A stretch of DNA of 64,000 bases, taken from positions 1 to 64,000 of the forward strand of contig CAJOHZ010000021.1 in assembly GCA_905234695.1 (NCBI GenBank), given 5' to 3'. This DNA is from an uncultured Bacteroidales bacterium. Lineage in GTDB: Bacteria; Bacteroidota; Bacteroidia; Bacteroidales; P3. Shown piece by piece: positions 49,803-58,369 of this stretch. A program made the translations under genes and the position numbers. Under the pieces are notes generated by a model. That model was not told the origin of the DNA. It ran no database searches and saw nothing but the letters and a program-made list of their open reading frames with translations. Numbering within the stretch: position 1 is the first letter of the stretch; every line of letters starts with the position of its first letter.

Positions 49803-51268
49803 TAATGGAGGAGGAAGAAGGGTTTGGATTCCTCTTCCTGTTTCTGCATCCAGGGGGCCTGCAGCAAGAAACCCGTGGCCGGCGCGGGGGTGACGGTGTA
49901 CTGCAGCTGCCCGTCGGGGTTGATGAGGATGAAATGAGGGTACGACACCACCTGGTAGTGTTCCAACAGCTTGTAGTTGCCATCGAAATGCAGCCATGTC
50001 CAACTGCACCGACGGCCCCGCTTGCTGTTGCGCAGGAAGTTGTACATCTTCTGAAACTCCCTGTCACAGTCGATGGTGATGAATTCGACATTGTCGTTCT
50101 TAGCGTAAATGCTGTCCTTGAAATGCGAGAGGGTCTCGATTTCGGCCAAACAGCTGGGATCGCCCACACGGACGAAGGAGAGGTAAACCCACTTGCCCTT
50201 CAGACTGTCGAGCGAGACGGGCTGCCGGTCGATGTCGGGCAGGGTGAACGACGGCACCTCGGAGCCGCTAGTACCCTGACGCAGATGTGCGGACATGCGT
50301 TGGGCCAACTGGCGGTGCTCGGGAAACTTGCTGCGGGCACCGAGGAGGTCTATCATCTGCACCACCTTGTCTCCCTCGTAATAGCGGGTGTCGTAGTAGG
50401 CCTCCTGCAATCCTTCGAGGGCAGCGAGTTCGCGCACCTGCTCATGGCGTAGCAGCGAGTCGGTACCCAGCGAGTCGAGCAGCACGTCGAGTTTCAACTC
50501 GTTGACCATTCGGGCCAACTGTTTGATGGGAATCTTGGCGGTACCGTTGGAGACGGCGCCGGCGAAAAGGGTGGTGAAAAACGACATATAGTTCTCGTCG
50601 TAATACAGGATGGGCTGCCCCTTGACGAGGCGGTTGGCCAGATGGCGACGCGACTCGAACTGGAGGCTATACTTCAACTCGGCGAGTTTATAGGTCTTAT
50701 AGCGGTTGAAGAAGCGGTTGTCGGTATCGGGATTGAGGCGTGCCACCTCGGCCTCCAAACTGTCGAAATAACGGCGCTGGGGGCGGAAACGGCTGTCGAA
50801 ATAGAAACGGTGGCTGTCGATATAGTTCGCCACGGTGGCCTCGAAGTCGGAGATAAGGCCGTTGAGCTCGCCCTCGGGCATACCGATGAATTCAAGCGGC
50901 AGCGCCACGGGGTCGAGGAAGATATTCTTCTTCTCGTTGATGTCCCAGTCGAAGGTGGGGACGTAGACTTCGTACTCACGACCGGGCTCGACATAGAACG
51001 ACTGACTGTAATCCTCAATCTGGAGGAACATCAGCGTGGGGTAGTTGGAATAGCCATGGAGTTCGAAGTGGCGGTTCTCGGCGATGACAGCGCGGTCCAC
51101 CAGTTCCTCGACACGGGTGAGCATGTCGCTGTAACGGTACAACTCGACGGTCTTGCCGGCACCGCCCTCCACCTCGCCGCGGATAGTGATATTGACCTGC
51201 GCAGAGAGAGAGAATCCCAGTGTCCAAAGGCAGGAACCCAGAAGTAAGAAGAAGTGTAGTTTTCTCAT
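49802..51268 (-). CDS. Secreted thioredoxin-fold (TlpA/AhpC-TSA-like) protein lacking a CxxC
   Basis: Signal peptide; 'GSEVPSFTLPDIDRQPVSLDSLKGKWVYLSFVRVGDPSCLAEIETL'. Confidence 0.78.
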   Translation of the reverse strand: MRKLHFFLLLGSCLWTLGFSLSAQVNITIRGEVEGGAGKTVELYRYSDMLTRVEELVDRAVIAENRHFELHGYSNYPTLMFLQIEDYSQSFYVEPGREYEVYVPTFDWDINEKKNIFLDPVALPLEFIGMPEGELNGLISDFEATVANYIDSHRFYFDSRFRPQRRYFDSLEAEVARLNPDTDNRFFNRYKTYKLAELKYSLQFESRRHLANRLVKGQPILYYDENYMSFFTTLFAGAVSNGTAKIPIKQLARMVNELKLDVLLDSLGTDSLLRHEQVRELAALEGLQEAYYDTRYYEGDKVVQMIDLLGARSKFPEHRQLAQRMSAHLRQGTSGSEVPSFTLPDIDRQPVSLDSLKGKWVYLSFVRVGDPSCLAEIETLSHFKDSIYAKNDNVEFITIDCDREFQKMYNFLRNSKRGRRCSWTWLHFDGNYKLLEHYQVVSYPHFILINPDGQLQYTVTPAPATGFLLQAPWMQKQEEESKPFFLLH

Positions 51269-51279
51269 TTCGACTTTTA

Positions 51280-51435
51280 AGAAACTGTTTTAATTTAATT
51301 GATGGAATTTGTTATACAGCAAAGCGAGCAGATTTTTCTTCTTTTTGAGGGAGCAATGGGGGTCCATTGTAACCGAAAAAAGGAGGGAAATTTGACGCTT
51401 TAAGAAAAACATTGGATTAATTTTAAACAGTTTCT
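51280..51435 (+). repeat. MITE-like repeat, copy 3
   Basis: Same TIRs and interior as copy 2, same orientation. Confidence 0.88.
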
Positions 51436-51437
51436 AA

Positions 51438-52808
51438 CTAGAACATGTAGCCCATTTTGACGTACAGGTTGCTGAACTTGCCGTTGTCCTGCTTGTCGAA
51501 GGCGGTGGCCCAGTCGACGGAGAGGACGAAGTTGTCGTTCATGGCCACTTTGAGACCGCAGCCGCCGGAGAGGTGCAGGGCATGCAGGCGGGAGTTGTCA
51601 TAAAGCGAGGGACTTTCCGCAAGGACGTCGGTGTACGTGATAAGATATTCCGCCCGCTGCGGGTCGGCGTACACATCATCGTAGGGCTGCACCACCATGC
51701 CGGCATCCACAAAGGGATTCAGGCCGATATAGAAGAGGTTCTTGCCGATATTGAAATGGGCCACCTGCACACGGAATTCCACGTTGGCGAAGGCCACGCC
51801 ACGGGCCAGGATGCGGTTGCGCATGATGCCGCGGATGGAGTTGCCGCCGCCCAGTCCCTCATAGACCACCCGCTGCATGTAGAGCTGGTTGAGGTAGGTG
51901 TTGAGGTAGAAAGGGCTTTCGCCAGCCACGTTGAGCTGGGTGCCCAGTCGATAGGCGAAGGTGAGCCGTTGGGGCAGCAACTGGATATATTGCCGCCAGG
52001 CGGCGTTGAATTTCAAGTCGTTGTACTCGGCCATATCACCCAGTCCTGCATAGTAGGTAAGGAACGCATCGGCATGGATTCCCCTGCGGGGGTTCTGCTG
52101 ACGGTCGCGGGTGTCGAAGGTGAGACCGCCATGCAGGTAGGGATGGGTGCCTCCATTGGCCTCACCCGCCTTGATATAGCCCAAAGAGACATACTGGTCA
52201 AAGAGGGTCGTGGTGTCGGGCAGGTGTTTGCTCTCGTCCTTGGTATAGGAGTTGAGGCGCTCGACATCGACGGAGCCAACGGAATAATGCAGCACGCCCA
52301 CGCCGGCATTCCAGTACCACGGGCTGGAGAGCTCGCCCTGGAGGTCGGCGCTGAAACGGAACATATCGCGGCGGTACTTGTAGTAGGCACGCGAGATATA
52401 ATCCGGGTCGTCTTGGGTGGAATAGGCGGAATTGTAGGCTGACTGATAGCCGTTGAAGCCATAGAAGTCGCACATGAGGTCGGGCAGATAGGACATATCG
52501 ACACTCAACCGATGGCCGGGAATGAGGTAGCGCGAGTCGTACGACAGGCGGAAAAGGCCATAGTGTTTGGTGGTGTAGGCGGCTTCGGCATAGATGGAAT
52601 GGAGATACTCAGGATAGGTGGAGCCATCGCCGAAATAGTAGATATTGGTAAGCGCCCCGAGTTGAAGACCCAGATCGGCATCGTAGGCCACACTGGGAAG
52701 CACGCCGAAGGTCCACCCCTGGCGCACCTTGCGGGTGGTGTCGGCACCCTCTTGGGCATAGAGCGACGGCACAGCCGCCAACAGAAGAAGTAAAGTTAGT
52801 TTTTTCAT
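51438..52808 (-). CDS. Omp85/BamA-like surface antigen beta-barrel protein
   Basis: 'GLTFDTRDRQQNPRRGIHADAFLTYY', 'EGLGGGNSIRGIMRNRILARGVAFANVEFRV'. Confidence 0.78.
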   Translation of the reverse strand: MKKLTLLLLLAAVPSLYAQEGADTTRKVRQGWTFGVLPSVAYDADLGLQLGALTNIYYFGDGSTYPEYLHSIYAEAAYTTKHYGLFRLSYDSRYLIPGHRLSVDMSYLPDLMCDFYGFNGYQSAYNSAYSTQDDPDYISRAYYKYRRDMFRFSADLQGELSSPWYWNAGVGVLHYSVGSVDVERLNSYTKDESKHLPDTTTLFDQYVSLGYIKAGEANGGTHPYLHGGLTFDTRDRQQNPRRGIHADAFLTYYAGLGDMAEYNDLKFNAAWRQYIQLLPQRLTFAYRLGTQLNVAGESPFYLNTYLNQLYMQRVVYEGLGGGNSIRGIMRNRILARGVAFANVEFRVQVAHFNIGKNLFYIGLNPFVDAGMVVQPYDDVYADPQRAEYLITYTDVLAESPSLYDNSRLHALHLSGGCGLKVAMNDNFVLSVDWATAFDKQDNGKFSNLYVKMGYMF

Positions 52809-54199
52809 AGTTGTTTTTTCTTGAATATTTTCTTACGGAAGATGAACAGTGCAAAGATGAGGAACGCCCCCACCAGTATGGCGAGAGTGATGAGGGTGTT
52901 GGTGAGACTTGCCGGGGCGAAGCCCATGAGCAGCAGCACTGGGAAACCGAACACAATGGCCGGGATGGTCTGCAGCACCAGATTGTTGGCGGCGGGGGTC
53001 TCGAACTTGGGGTCGATCTCGCGCAGCAGTATCATGCCGTTGGAGGCCGTACCGGTGAGCATTCCGAACATGGAAAAGAAGCCCTCGTATTGGTATTCGG
53101 GATAGAGGTGGCGGCAGCAGCGCAACACATAGATGAAGGTCACCAGCGCACCGATGGTGCAAACCAGCAGCAGCGGCAGCCAAATGCCCCGAAGGTTATT
53201 GAAGTCGATGGCGGCGGTGCCGGCCACAATCATGAAATCGAAGCAGGTGCCCGCAATGCGGTCGAGGGTGTAGTTATTGATATACTCGCGCTGGATGACA
53301 CGCTGCTTGCGCAATTTGTTGATGATGACCTTGACCAACACACCCAGCAGGGTACCCCAGAGGAAGTTGAATCCCCATACCATGGGTTTGAGGGTCTTGA
53401 CGCCGAAGTTGCCGAGGTCGAGCTGCTGCACTCCGTACATCAGCAGGAACACAAAGAAGTAGACCAACAGCACCAGACTTATCTGGACGGTAAGCTTGTC
53501 GATGGACTCCGAGTGCGGGATTTCGTTCTCCGACTCGTAGTCGGCCAGCGTATAGGTTTCCTGTCCCTTGGCCGCCCGTTGGGTGAGCCGTCCCTTGCGA
53601 CGCAGGATGTTCATATAGATAACGCCTACAAGGCTTCCCACGATAAAGCCGGCGGCGGCGATACTAAGGCCGAAGTCGATACCGTGGAAGGCAATGCCCT
53701 GATCGGCGGCTTGCCCCGCATAGACTCCGCCGAAGTTCATCGCCTGTCCGGGACCCTGGCCGTAGCCCATGGGCAGCAGCAAGCCGGAGGCGTAGAAAAA
53801 GTCGGTGCGGTTCCACCACAGGAAAAGGGGGATGGTCAGCAACAGACCCGCAATACCTTGAATGATATATGAGCTGGCGGTGACAGCGCCGGTCTCAACC
53901 ACCTTCATGGTGGTGGTGGAACTCTTGATTTTCTTGTTCTTCAACGCCATGGCCACGAAACCGAGGCCGAGGGCGTGGTAGGTGATGATTTCCATCGAAG
54001 GCTTGTCGACCAACTGGGAAAAGAAATCGAACGGTTTCAGGCAGAGAATCAGCAGGCCCGCGACAAGGGCGGAGGGCAGCAGGCTACGTTTCAGCAACGG
54101 CACGTTGCAGCGGATGAGGTTGGCCACCAACAGGGCCAGCACGATGATAAAGAACTGGATGAGCCATGCCCAAGCTGAAGGGGAAGCAAATGAGGTCAT
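52805..54199 (-). CDS. Sodium/glutamate symporter family (GltS-like)
   Basis: 'GYGQGPGQAMNFGGVYA', multi-TM, C-terminal 'MFGMLTGTASNGMILLREIDP'. Confidence 0.82.
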   Translation of the reverse strand: MTSFASPSAWAWLIQFFIIVLALLVANLIRCNVPLLKRSLLPSALVAGLLILCLKPFDFFSQLVDKPSMEIITYHALGLGFVAMALKNKKIKSSTTTMKVVETGAVTASSYIIQGIAGLLLTIPLFLWWNRTDFFYASGLLLPMGYGQGPGQAMNFGGVYAGQAADQGIAFHGIDFGLSIAAAGFIVGSLVGVIYMNILRRKGRLTQRAAKGQETYTLADYESENEIPHSESIDKLTVQISLVLLVYFFVFLLMYGVQQLDLGNFGVKTLKPMVWGFNFLWGTLLGVLVKVIINKLRKQRVIQREYINNYTLDRIAGTCFDFMIVAGTAAIDFNNLRGIWLPLLLVCTIGALVTFIYVLRCCRHLYPEYQYEGFFSMFGMLTGTASNGMILLREIDPKFETPAANNLVLQTIPAIVFGFPVLLLMGFAPASLTNTLITLAILVGAFLIFALFIFRKKIFKKKQL

Positions 54200-54304
54200 A
54201 AGCAGAAGTTTTTAGGCATTAACGCGCATCCGCGAAAATTATTGTATATGCAAAAAAAAAGAAATACTACTATGAAAAAGTCCGACTGAATGGAAAATAA
54301 AGCG

Positions 54305-54312
54305 TAAATTTG
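54305..54312 (+). promoter_or_regulatory. -7 promoter element TAAATTTG
   Basis: Consensus TAnnTTTG about 27 bp before ATG 54339. Confidence 0.5.
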
Positions 54313-54338
54313 CAGCCAAATTCAATACCAACCAACGA

Positions 54339-54860
54339 ATGAGAAGAATCAGACAATCGATTGCATGTGTGGCACTCCTGCTCATCACAGGTGCCTGCTG
54401 CACCAATCGCAACACCTCGCCACAGGTGGAGGGACACTACACCTACGAACACGCCTTCAACTACGATTTGTTCGGGAACCACTTCGATGTGCACGAGACC
54501 GGCACCATGGACTTCTACCCCGACAGCAGCGCCCTCGACTCCGCACGGCAGGTGTATGTGGCGACACTGGCGAATGGCGACACCGTGACATGGGTGTTCA
54601 ACTACATCAGCCCCAGCTGTTGGCATGTGGAGGGCGACGATTTCTACTTCTCCGGCATCAAAGAGTCTTTCCGCATGGAAGTGGCTGAGGGTGACAAAGA
54701 GGCCGAACTGGCACAAAAGATTATCGAAGTCATCAGCGGCAGTATCAACTACAAATACAAATTCCACCTTGACACGCTCACGGAAGACCGTCTGCAGTGG
54801 AGCTACACCTACCGCGACGGCCACTCCGACACGTGGGAATTCTTCAGACATGAAAACTGA
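54339..54860 (+). CDS. Lipoprotein of unknown function
   Basis: 'LLLITGACCTNR' lipobox. Confidence 0.65.
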   Translation: MRRIRQSIACVALLLITGACCTNRNTSPQVEGHYTYEHAFNYDLFGNHFDVHETGTMDFYPDSSALDSARQVYVATLANGDTVTWVFNYISPSCWHVEGDDFYFSGIKESFRMEVAEGDKEAELAQKIIEVISGSINYKYKFHLDTLTEDRLQWSYTYRDGHSDTWEFFRHEN

Positions 54861-55437
54861 GAGACTACTGCTGCGCCCGTGGCGCGAAGACGATGCCGAG
54901 GCACTATACAAATATGCCAGTGACCCCGAAGTGGGACCCCGCGCAGGCTGGCCGCCACACAAGAACGTGGAGGAAAGCCGCGAGATTATCCGCACCCTCT
55001 TCAACAGCGACCACATGTGGGCCATCGAACTCAAAGAGACAGGCGAGCCCATCGGCTGCATAGGCTATTTCGTCTATGGCGAAAGCAATATACACATCGG
55101 CGAGAACGATGCCGAGGCAGGTTACTGGGTCGCCCGCCCCTACTGGAACCGCGGCATCTGCTCCGAAGCCCTGCGGCTGCTGATAGACTACTGCTTCAAC
55201 GAGAAGCATTTCCAAACCCTCTGGAGCGACTACTTCCCCGACAATCCCGCGTCGGGTCGCGTGATTGAGAAGTGCGGCTTCCGCGACACCGGCGAGATAA
55301 ACTATTGCAGCCAACTCCAACTCGGGAGCGACAAACCCGTACGCATCATGCGATTAGACAACCCATCCACGAGCACCACTAATTCCATCAACTCCATAAA
55401 TTCCACCAACTCCCATGACAAGAAAACATTGGATTGA
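54850..55437 (+). CDS. GNAT-family (RimJ-like) N-acetyltransferase
   Basis: 'TERLLLRPWREDDAEALYKYASDPEVG', 'AEAGYWVARPYWNRGICSEALRLLI', 'NPASGRVIEKCGF'. Confidence 0.92.
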   Translation: MKTERLLLRPWREDDAEALYKYASDPEVGPRAGWPPHKNVEESREIIRTLFNSDHMWAIELKETGEPIGCIGYFVYGESNIHIGENDAEAGYWVARPYWNRGICSEALRLLIDYCFNEKHFQTLWSDYFPDNPASGRVIEKCGFRDTGEINYCSQLQLGSDKPVRIMRLDNPSTSTTNSINSINSTNSHDKKTLD

Positions 55438-56590
55438 CAACCTCCGTTGGGCGACAGTGCTGCTGGTGCTGCTCTACCACGTCATCTATTTCTACAACAA
55501 CAAAGGCGTTTTCGGCGGCGTAGGCGGCTTCGGCGACGGCCCACAATACCAAGACACACTGATGTACCTCCTCTACCCTTGGTTCATGCCGCTGCTCTTC
55601 CTGCTGGCAGGCGTAAGCGCACGGTACTCCCTACAGAGCCACAGCGGCGGGGAATGGTTCCGTTCCCGCACCCGCAAACTCCTAGTGCCCGCCACCATCG
55701 GCCTTTTCGTCTTTCAATGGATGACCGGCTACTTCAACACACAAGTGGCGGCCTACAGCCAAGGTACCAGCCCTTTCGGCGACCTCCCCACGACACTGCC
55801 CGATGGCGTTCGGGCCACCATCAAATACATAGCCTACAGTGTCTCCGGCATCGGCCCGCTGTGGTTCATCCAAGACCTGTGGCTCTTCTCGCTCATCCTG
55901 CTATTAGTCCGTAGCGTCATACGTCTGTGCACGCCCAAACGCCACAGCGTAGAGAAGGGCACGCACAAGTGTGCATTCCTTCAACCGAAATGGCCACTCG
56001 CCATTGCGTTGCTTCTCCTTGGCGTGCTTTTCTGGCTCGGCGAGCAGACCCTCGTCTTCAACCCTCGTCCGGAAAGCCTCGACGGCCTCTACAACCTCTA
56101 CAAACCCGTCTTCTACCTCATCCCCTTCCTATTGGGATACTTCGTCTTCTCGCACGACCCGGTGCAGGAAACCCTCTCCAAATACTGGATACCGCTGATG
56201 GTCTGCGCCGTCGCCTCCTGTGCGGCACTCACCATCACCACCTTCGGCCAAGACAACACCTCGCCACAATATCTTGCCAGCCCGCTCAACTGTCTTTACG
56301 GGTGGTTGATGTGCCTGGCCATGATGGGCTGGTTCAAAGCCTGCTTCGACCGCACGGGCCGCTTCGCCGCCTACATGACGCGTAGCAGCTTCGGGCTCTA
56401 TATTGTCCACTATCTCGTCATCGCCAGCATCGGCTACACAATGAAAGTCTACACCACGCTCCCACCCGTGGCCATGTACCTCATCCTCACCGTCGCCGTC
56501 CTGGTCCTCTCTCCCCTACTCTACGAAGGGCTCCGTCGAATCCCTGTCATTCGCTGGTGCGTGCTGGGCGAAACCTTTAGGAACAAGTGA
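55415..56590 (+). CDS. Acyltransferase-3-like integral membrane protein
   Basis: 'RKHWIDNLRWATVLLVLLYHVIYFYN'; about ten hydrophobic helices. Confidence 0.85.
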   Translation: MTRKHWIDNLRWATVLLVLLYHVIYFYNNKGVFGGVGGFGDGPQYQDTLMYLLYPWFMPLLFLLAGVSARYSLQSHSGGEWFRSRTRKLLVPATIGLFVFQWMTGYFNTQVAAYSQGTSPFGDLPTTLPDGVRATIKYIAYSVSGIGPLWFIQDLWLFSLILLLVRSVIRLCTPKRHSVEKGTHKCAFLQPKWPLAIALLLLGVLFWLGEQTLVFNPRPESLDGLYNLYKPVFYLIPFLLGYFVFSHDPVQETLSKYWIPLMVCAVASCAALTITTFGQDNTSPQYLASPLNCLYGWLMCLAMMGWFKACFDRTGRFAAYMTRSSFGLYIVHYLVIASIGYTMKVYTTLPPVAMYLILTVAVLVLSPLLYEGLRRIPVIRWCVLGETFRNK

Positions 56591-56698
56591 TTATGTTGAA
56601 CTGTTGAATTGTTGCCTGTTTAACAACAACTTGTCCCTGCTGATAATTGTACGTTCAATTTGAATGCTTAATATCGAAAACAATATCAAACCGTATCT

Positions 56699-58195
56699 AT
56701 GAACATCTTAAAACACACCTCGGTACTACTGATTGCCATATTATTTCTCAACGGCACACTCTTCGGACAAGAAAGCCAGCGCCAACGGCTGGAACGTCAC
56801 GTATACACCCTCGCCGCCGACAGCCTGCAAGGACGCGAGGCCGGTTCGCCTGATGCCGCCCGCGCCCGTGCCTATATTGCCCAGCAGTGGCAGGAGATGG
56901 GGCTGAAGCCCGCTATCGGCGACAGTTATGAAATGCCTTTCGACCTCTTCGGACAGGAAGGTTACTGCAACCTCGTTGCCCTTATCGAGGGCAGCGACCC
57001 TGTGCTGAAAGATGAGTATATCGTCATCGGCGGCCATTACGACCATCTCGGCGTGAGGAACAACGAAGTGTACAACGGAGCCGACGACAACGCCTCCGGC
57101 ACCGCTTGCGTCACCGAGGTGGCGCGACAACTGCTGGCACGACAAGGCGAGCTGAAACGCAGTGTCATCATCTGCGCCTTCGATGCCGAAGAGATTGGAT
57201 TGTACGGTTCCCGAGCCTTGGCCCAGAAGATGCAGGAGCAGAACACCCTCAACCGTGTGCAGCTGATGATGAGCATCGACATGGTGGGCTGGTACAAGCA
57301 AGGCGGGCACCTCACCATGGAAGGAACCGGTACCCTCCATAACGGCAGCGGCCTCACCAATCCCACCGACCTTGGCATCAATATCAAAATCAAGAACAAA
57401 GGATTCGAGAACTCCATCTTCACCGCCACCGACACAGAACCCTTTGCCAAACAAGGCATTCCCACGCTGGCCGTCACCACGGGTCTCAAGTCGCCCTACC
57501 ATAAACCCGGCGACGACGCAAACCTGATTGACTACGAAGGACTGAGCCTCGTGACAGACTATCTCACCGCGTTCATCGTGCGGGCCGCCAACCAACCCAG
57601 CCCCTTGGCCTCGGGCAAGGTAGCCACGAAACACACTAACCGGAACCGTTGTTTCGAAGTGGGCCTCCAAGGGGGGTACAACACCTCGAGTATCACCCTG
57701 CCCGATGCCGCCTTCGACACCAAATCACTCCTCGGTGGCCAGGCGGGACTGATGATGCAGGTCAACTTCAACAAACACATAGGTCTCCATGCCGATGTGA
57801 TGTACAGCTACACCCGTGCCCGGTTCCCCTATGCCGACGACCCTTTCGGTGAGGGCTGCCGCCTACAGCAACATTGCGTCACCGCACCCCTGATGCTCCA
57901 TCTTGGCATTGCCGAGGCGGGAGTGGGTGTTTATTTCCGCATCGGCGGGTACTACAGCCGTATACTGGAAGGCAATTTCTATGCACCCAAAGGCGACCTG
58001 CCGACCACTGCACCCACTTTCCAGGCCGACCGCCCCGACCACTGGGGCATCGCCTGCGGCGCAGGATTCCGCCTTGGCAACTGGCAATTGGACCTCCTCA
58101 ACCTCTTCCAGAAGGATAACCTCTTCGACACCTCCACCGGTATGCCCAAAGCCCACTACCACACGTACAACTGCTCGCTGGGATATTATTTTTAA
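56699..58195 (+). CDS. M28-family metallopeptidase fused to a C-terminal outer-membrane beta-barrel domain
   Basis: 'IVIGGHYDHLGVRNNEVYNGADDNASGTACVTEVARQL', 'FDAEEIGLYGSRAL'; then 'FEVGLQGGYNTSSITL...GVYFRIGGYYSRIL...YNCSLGYYF'. Confidence 0.85.
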   Translation: MNILKHTSVLLIAILFLNGTLFGQESQRQRLERHVYTLAADSLQGREAGSPDAARARAYIAQQWQEMGLKPAIGDSYEMPFDLFGQEGYCNLVALIEGSDPVLKDEYIVIGGHYDHLGVRNNEVYNGADDNASGTACVTEVARQLLARQGELKRSVIICAFDAEEIGLYGSRALAQKMQEQNTLNRVQLMMSIDMVGWYKQGGHLTMEGTGTLHNGSGLTNPTDLGINIKIKNKGFENSIFTATDTEPFAKQGIPTLAVTTGLKSPYHKPGDDANLIDYEGLSLVTDYLTAFIVRAANQPSPLASGKVATKHTNRNRCFEVGLQGGYNTSSITLPDAAFDTKSLLGGQAGLMMQVNFNKHIGLHADVMYSYTRARFPYADDPFGEGCRLQQHCVTAPLMLHLGIAEAGVGVYFRIGGYYSRILEGNFYAPKGDLPTTAPTFQADRPDHWGIACGAGFRLGNWQLDLLNLFQKDNLFDTSTGMPKAHYHTYNCSLGYYF

Positions 58196-58369
58196 AAACG
58201 AACCCTCACCTCCCTCCTGCTCCCCGCCCTCGGCGGGGATGATTTGCTCAAACCAAAACGTATTTTTTTCTTAACGAAATTTTAAATTGGCATAAACTTT
58301 CTTAAATATCCAACATTAGGGGGTATCCAAATCGACCCTAGTCAGTGTTTATATAGTAAAACCCCTATC

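Noticed and set aside
49650-51435. Full insertion sequence
   Set aside because: The enclosed gene is thioredoxin-like, not a transposase; no clear target duplications
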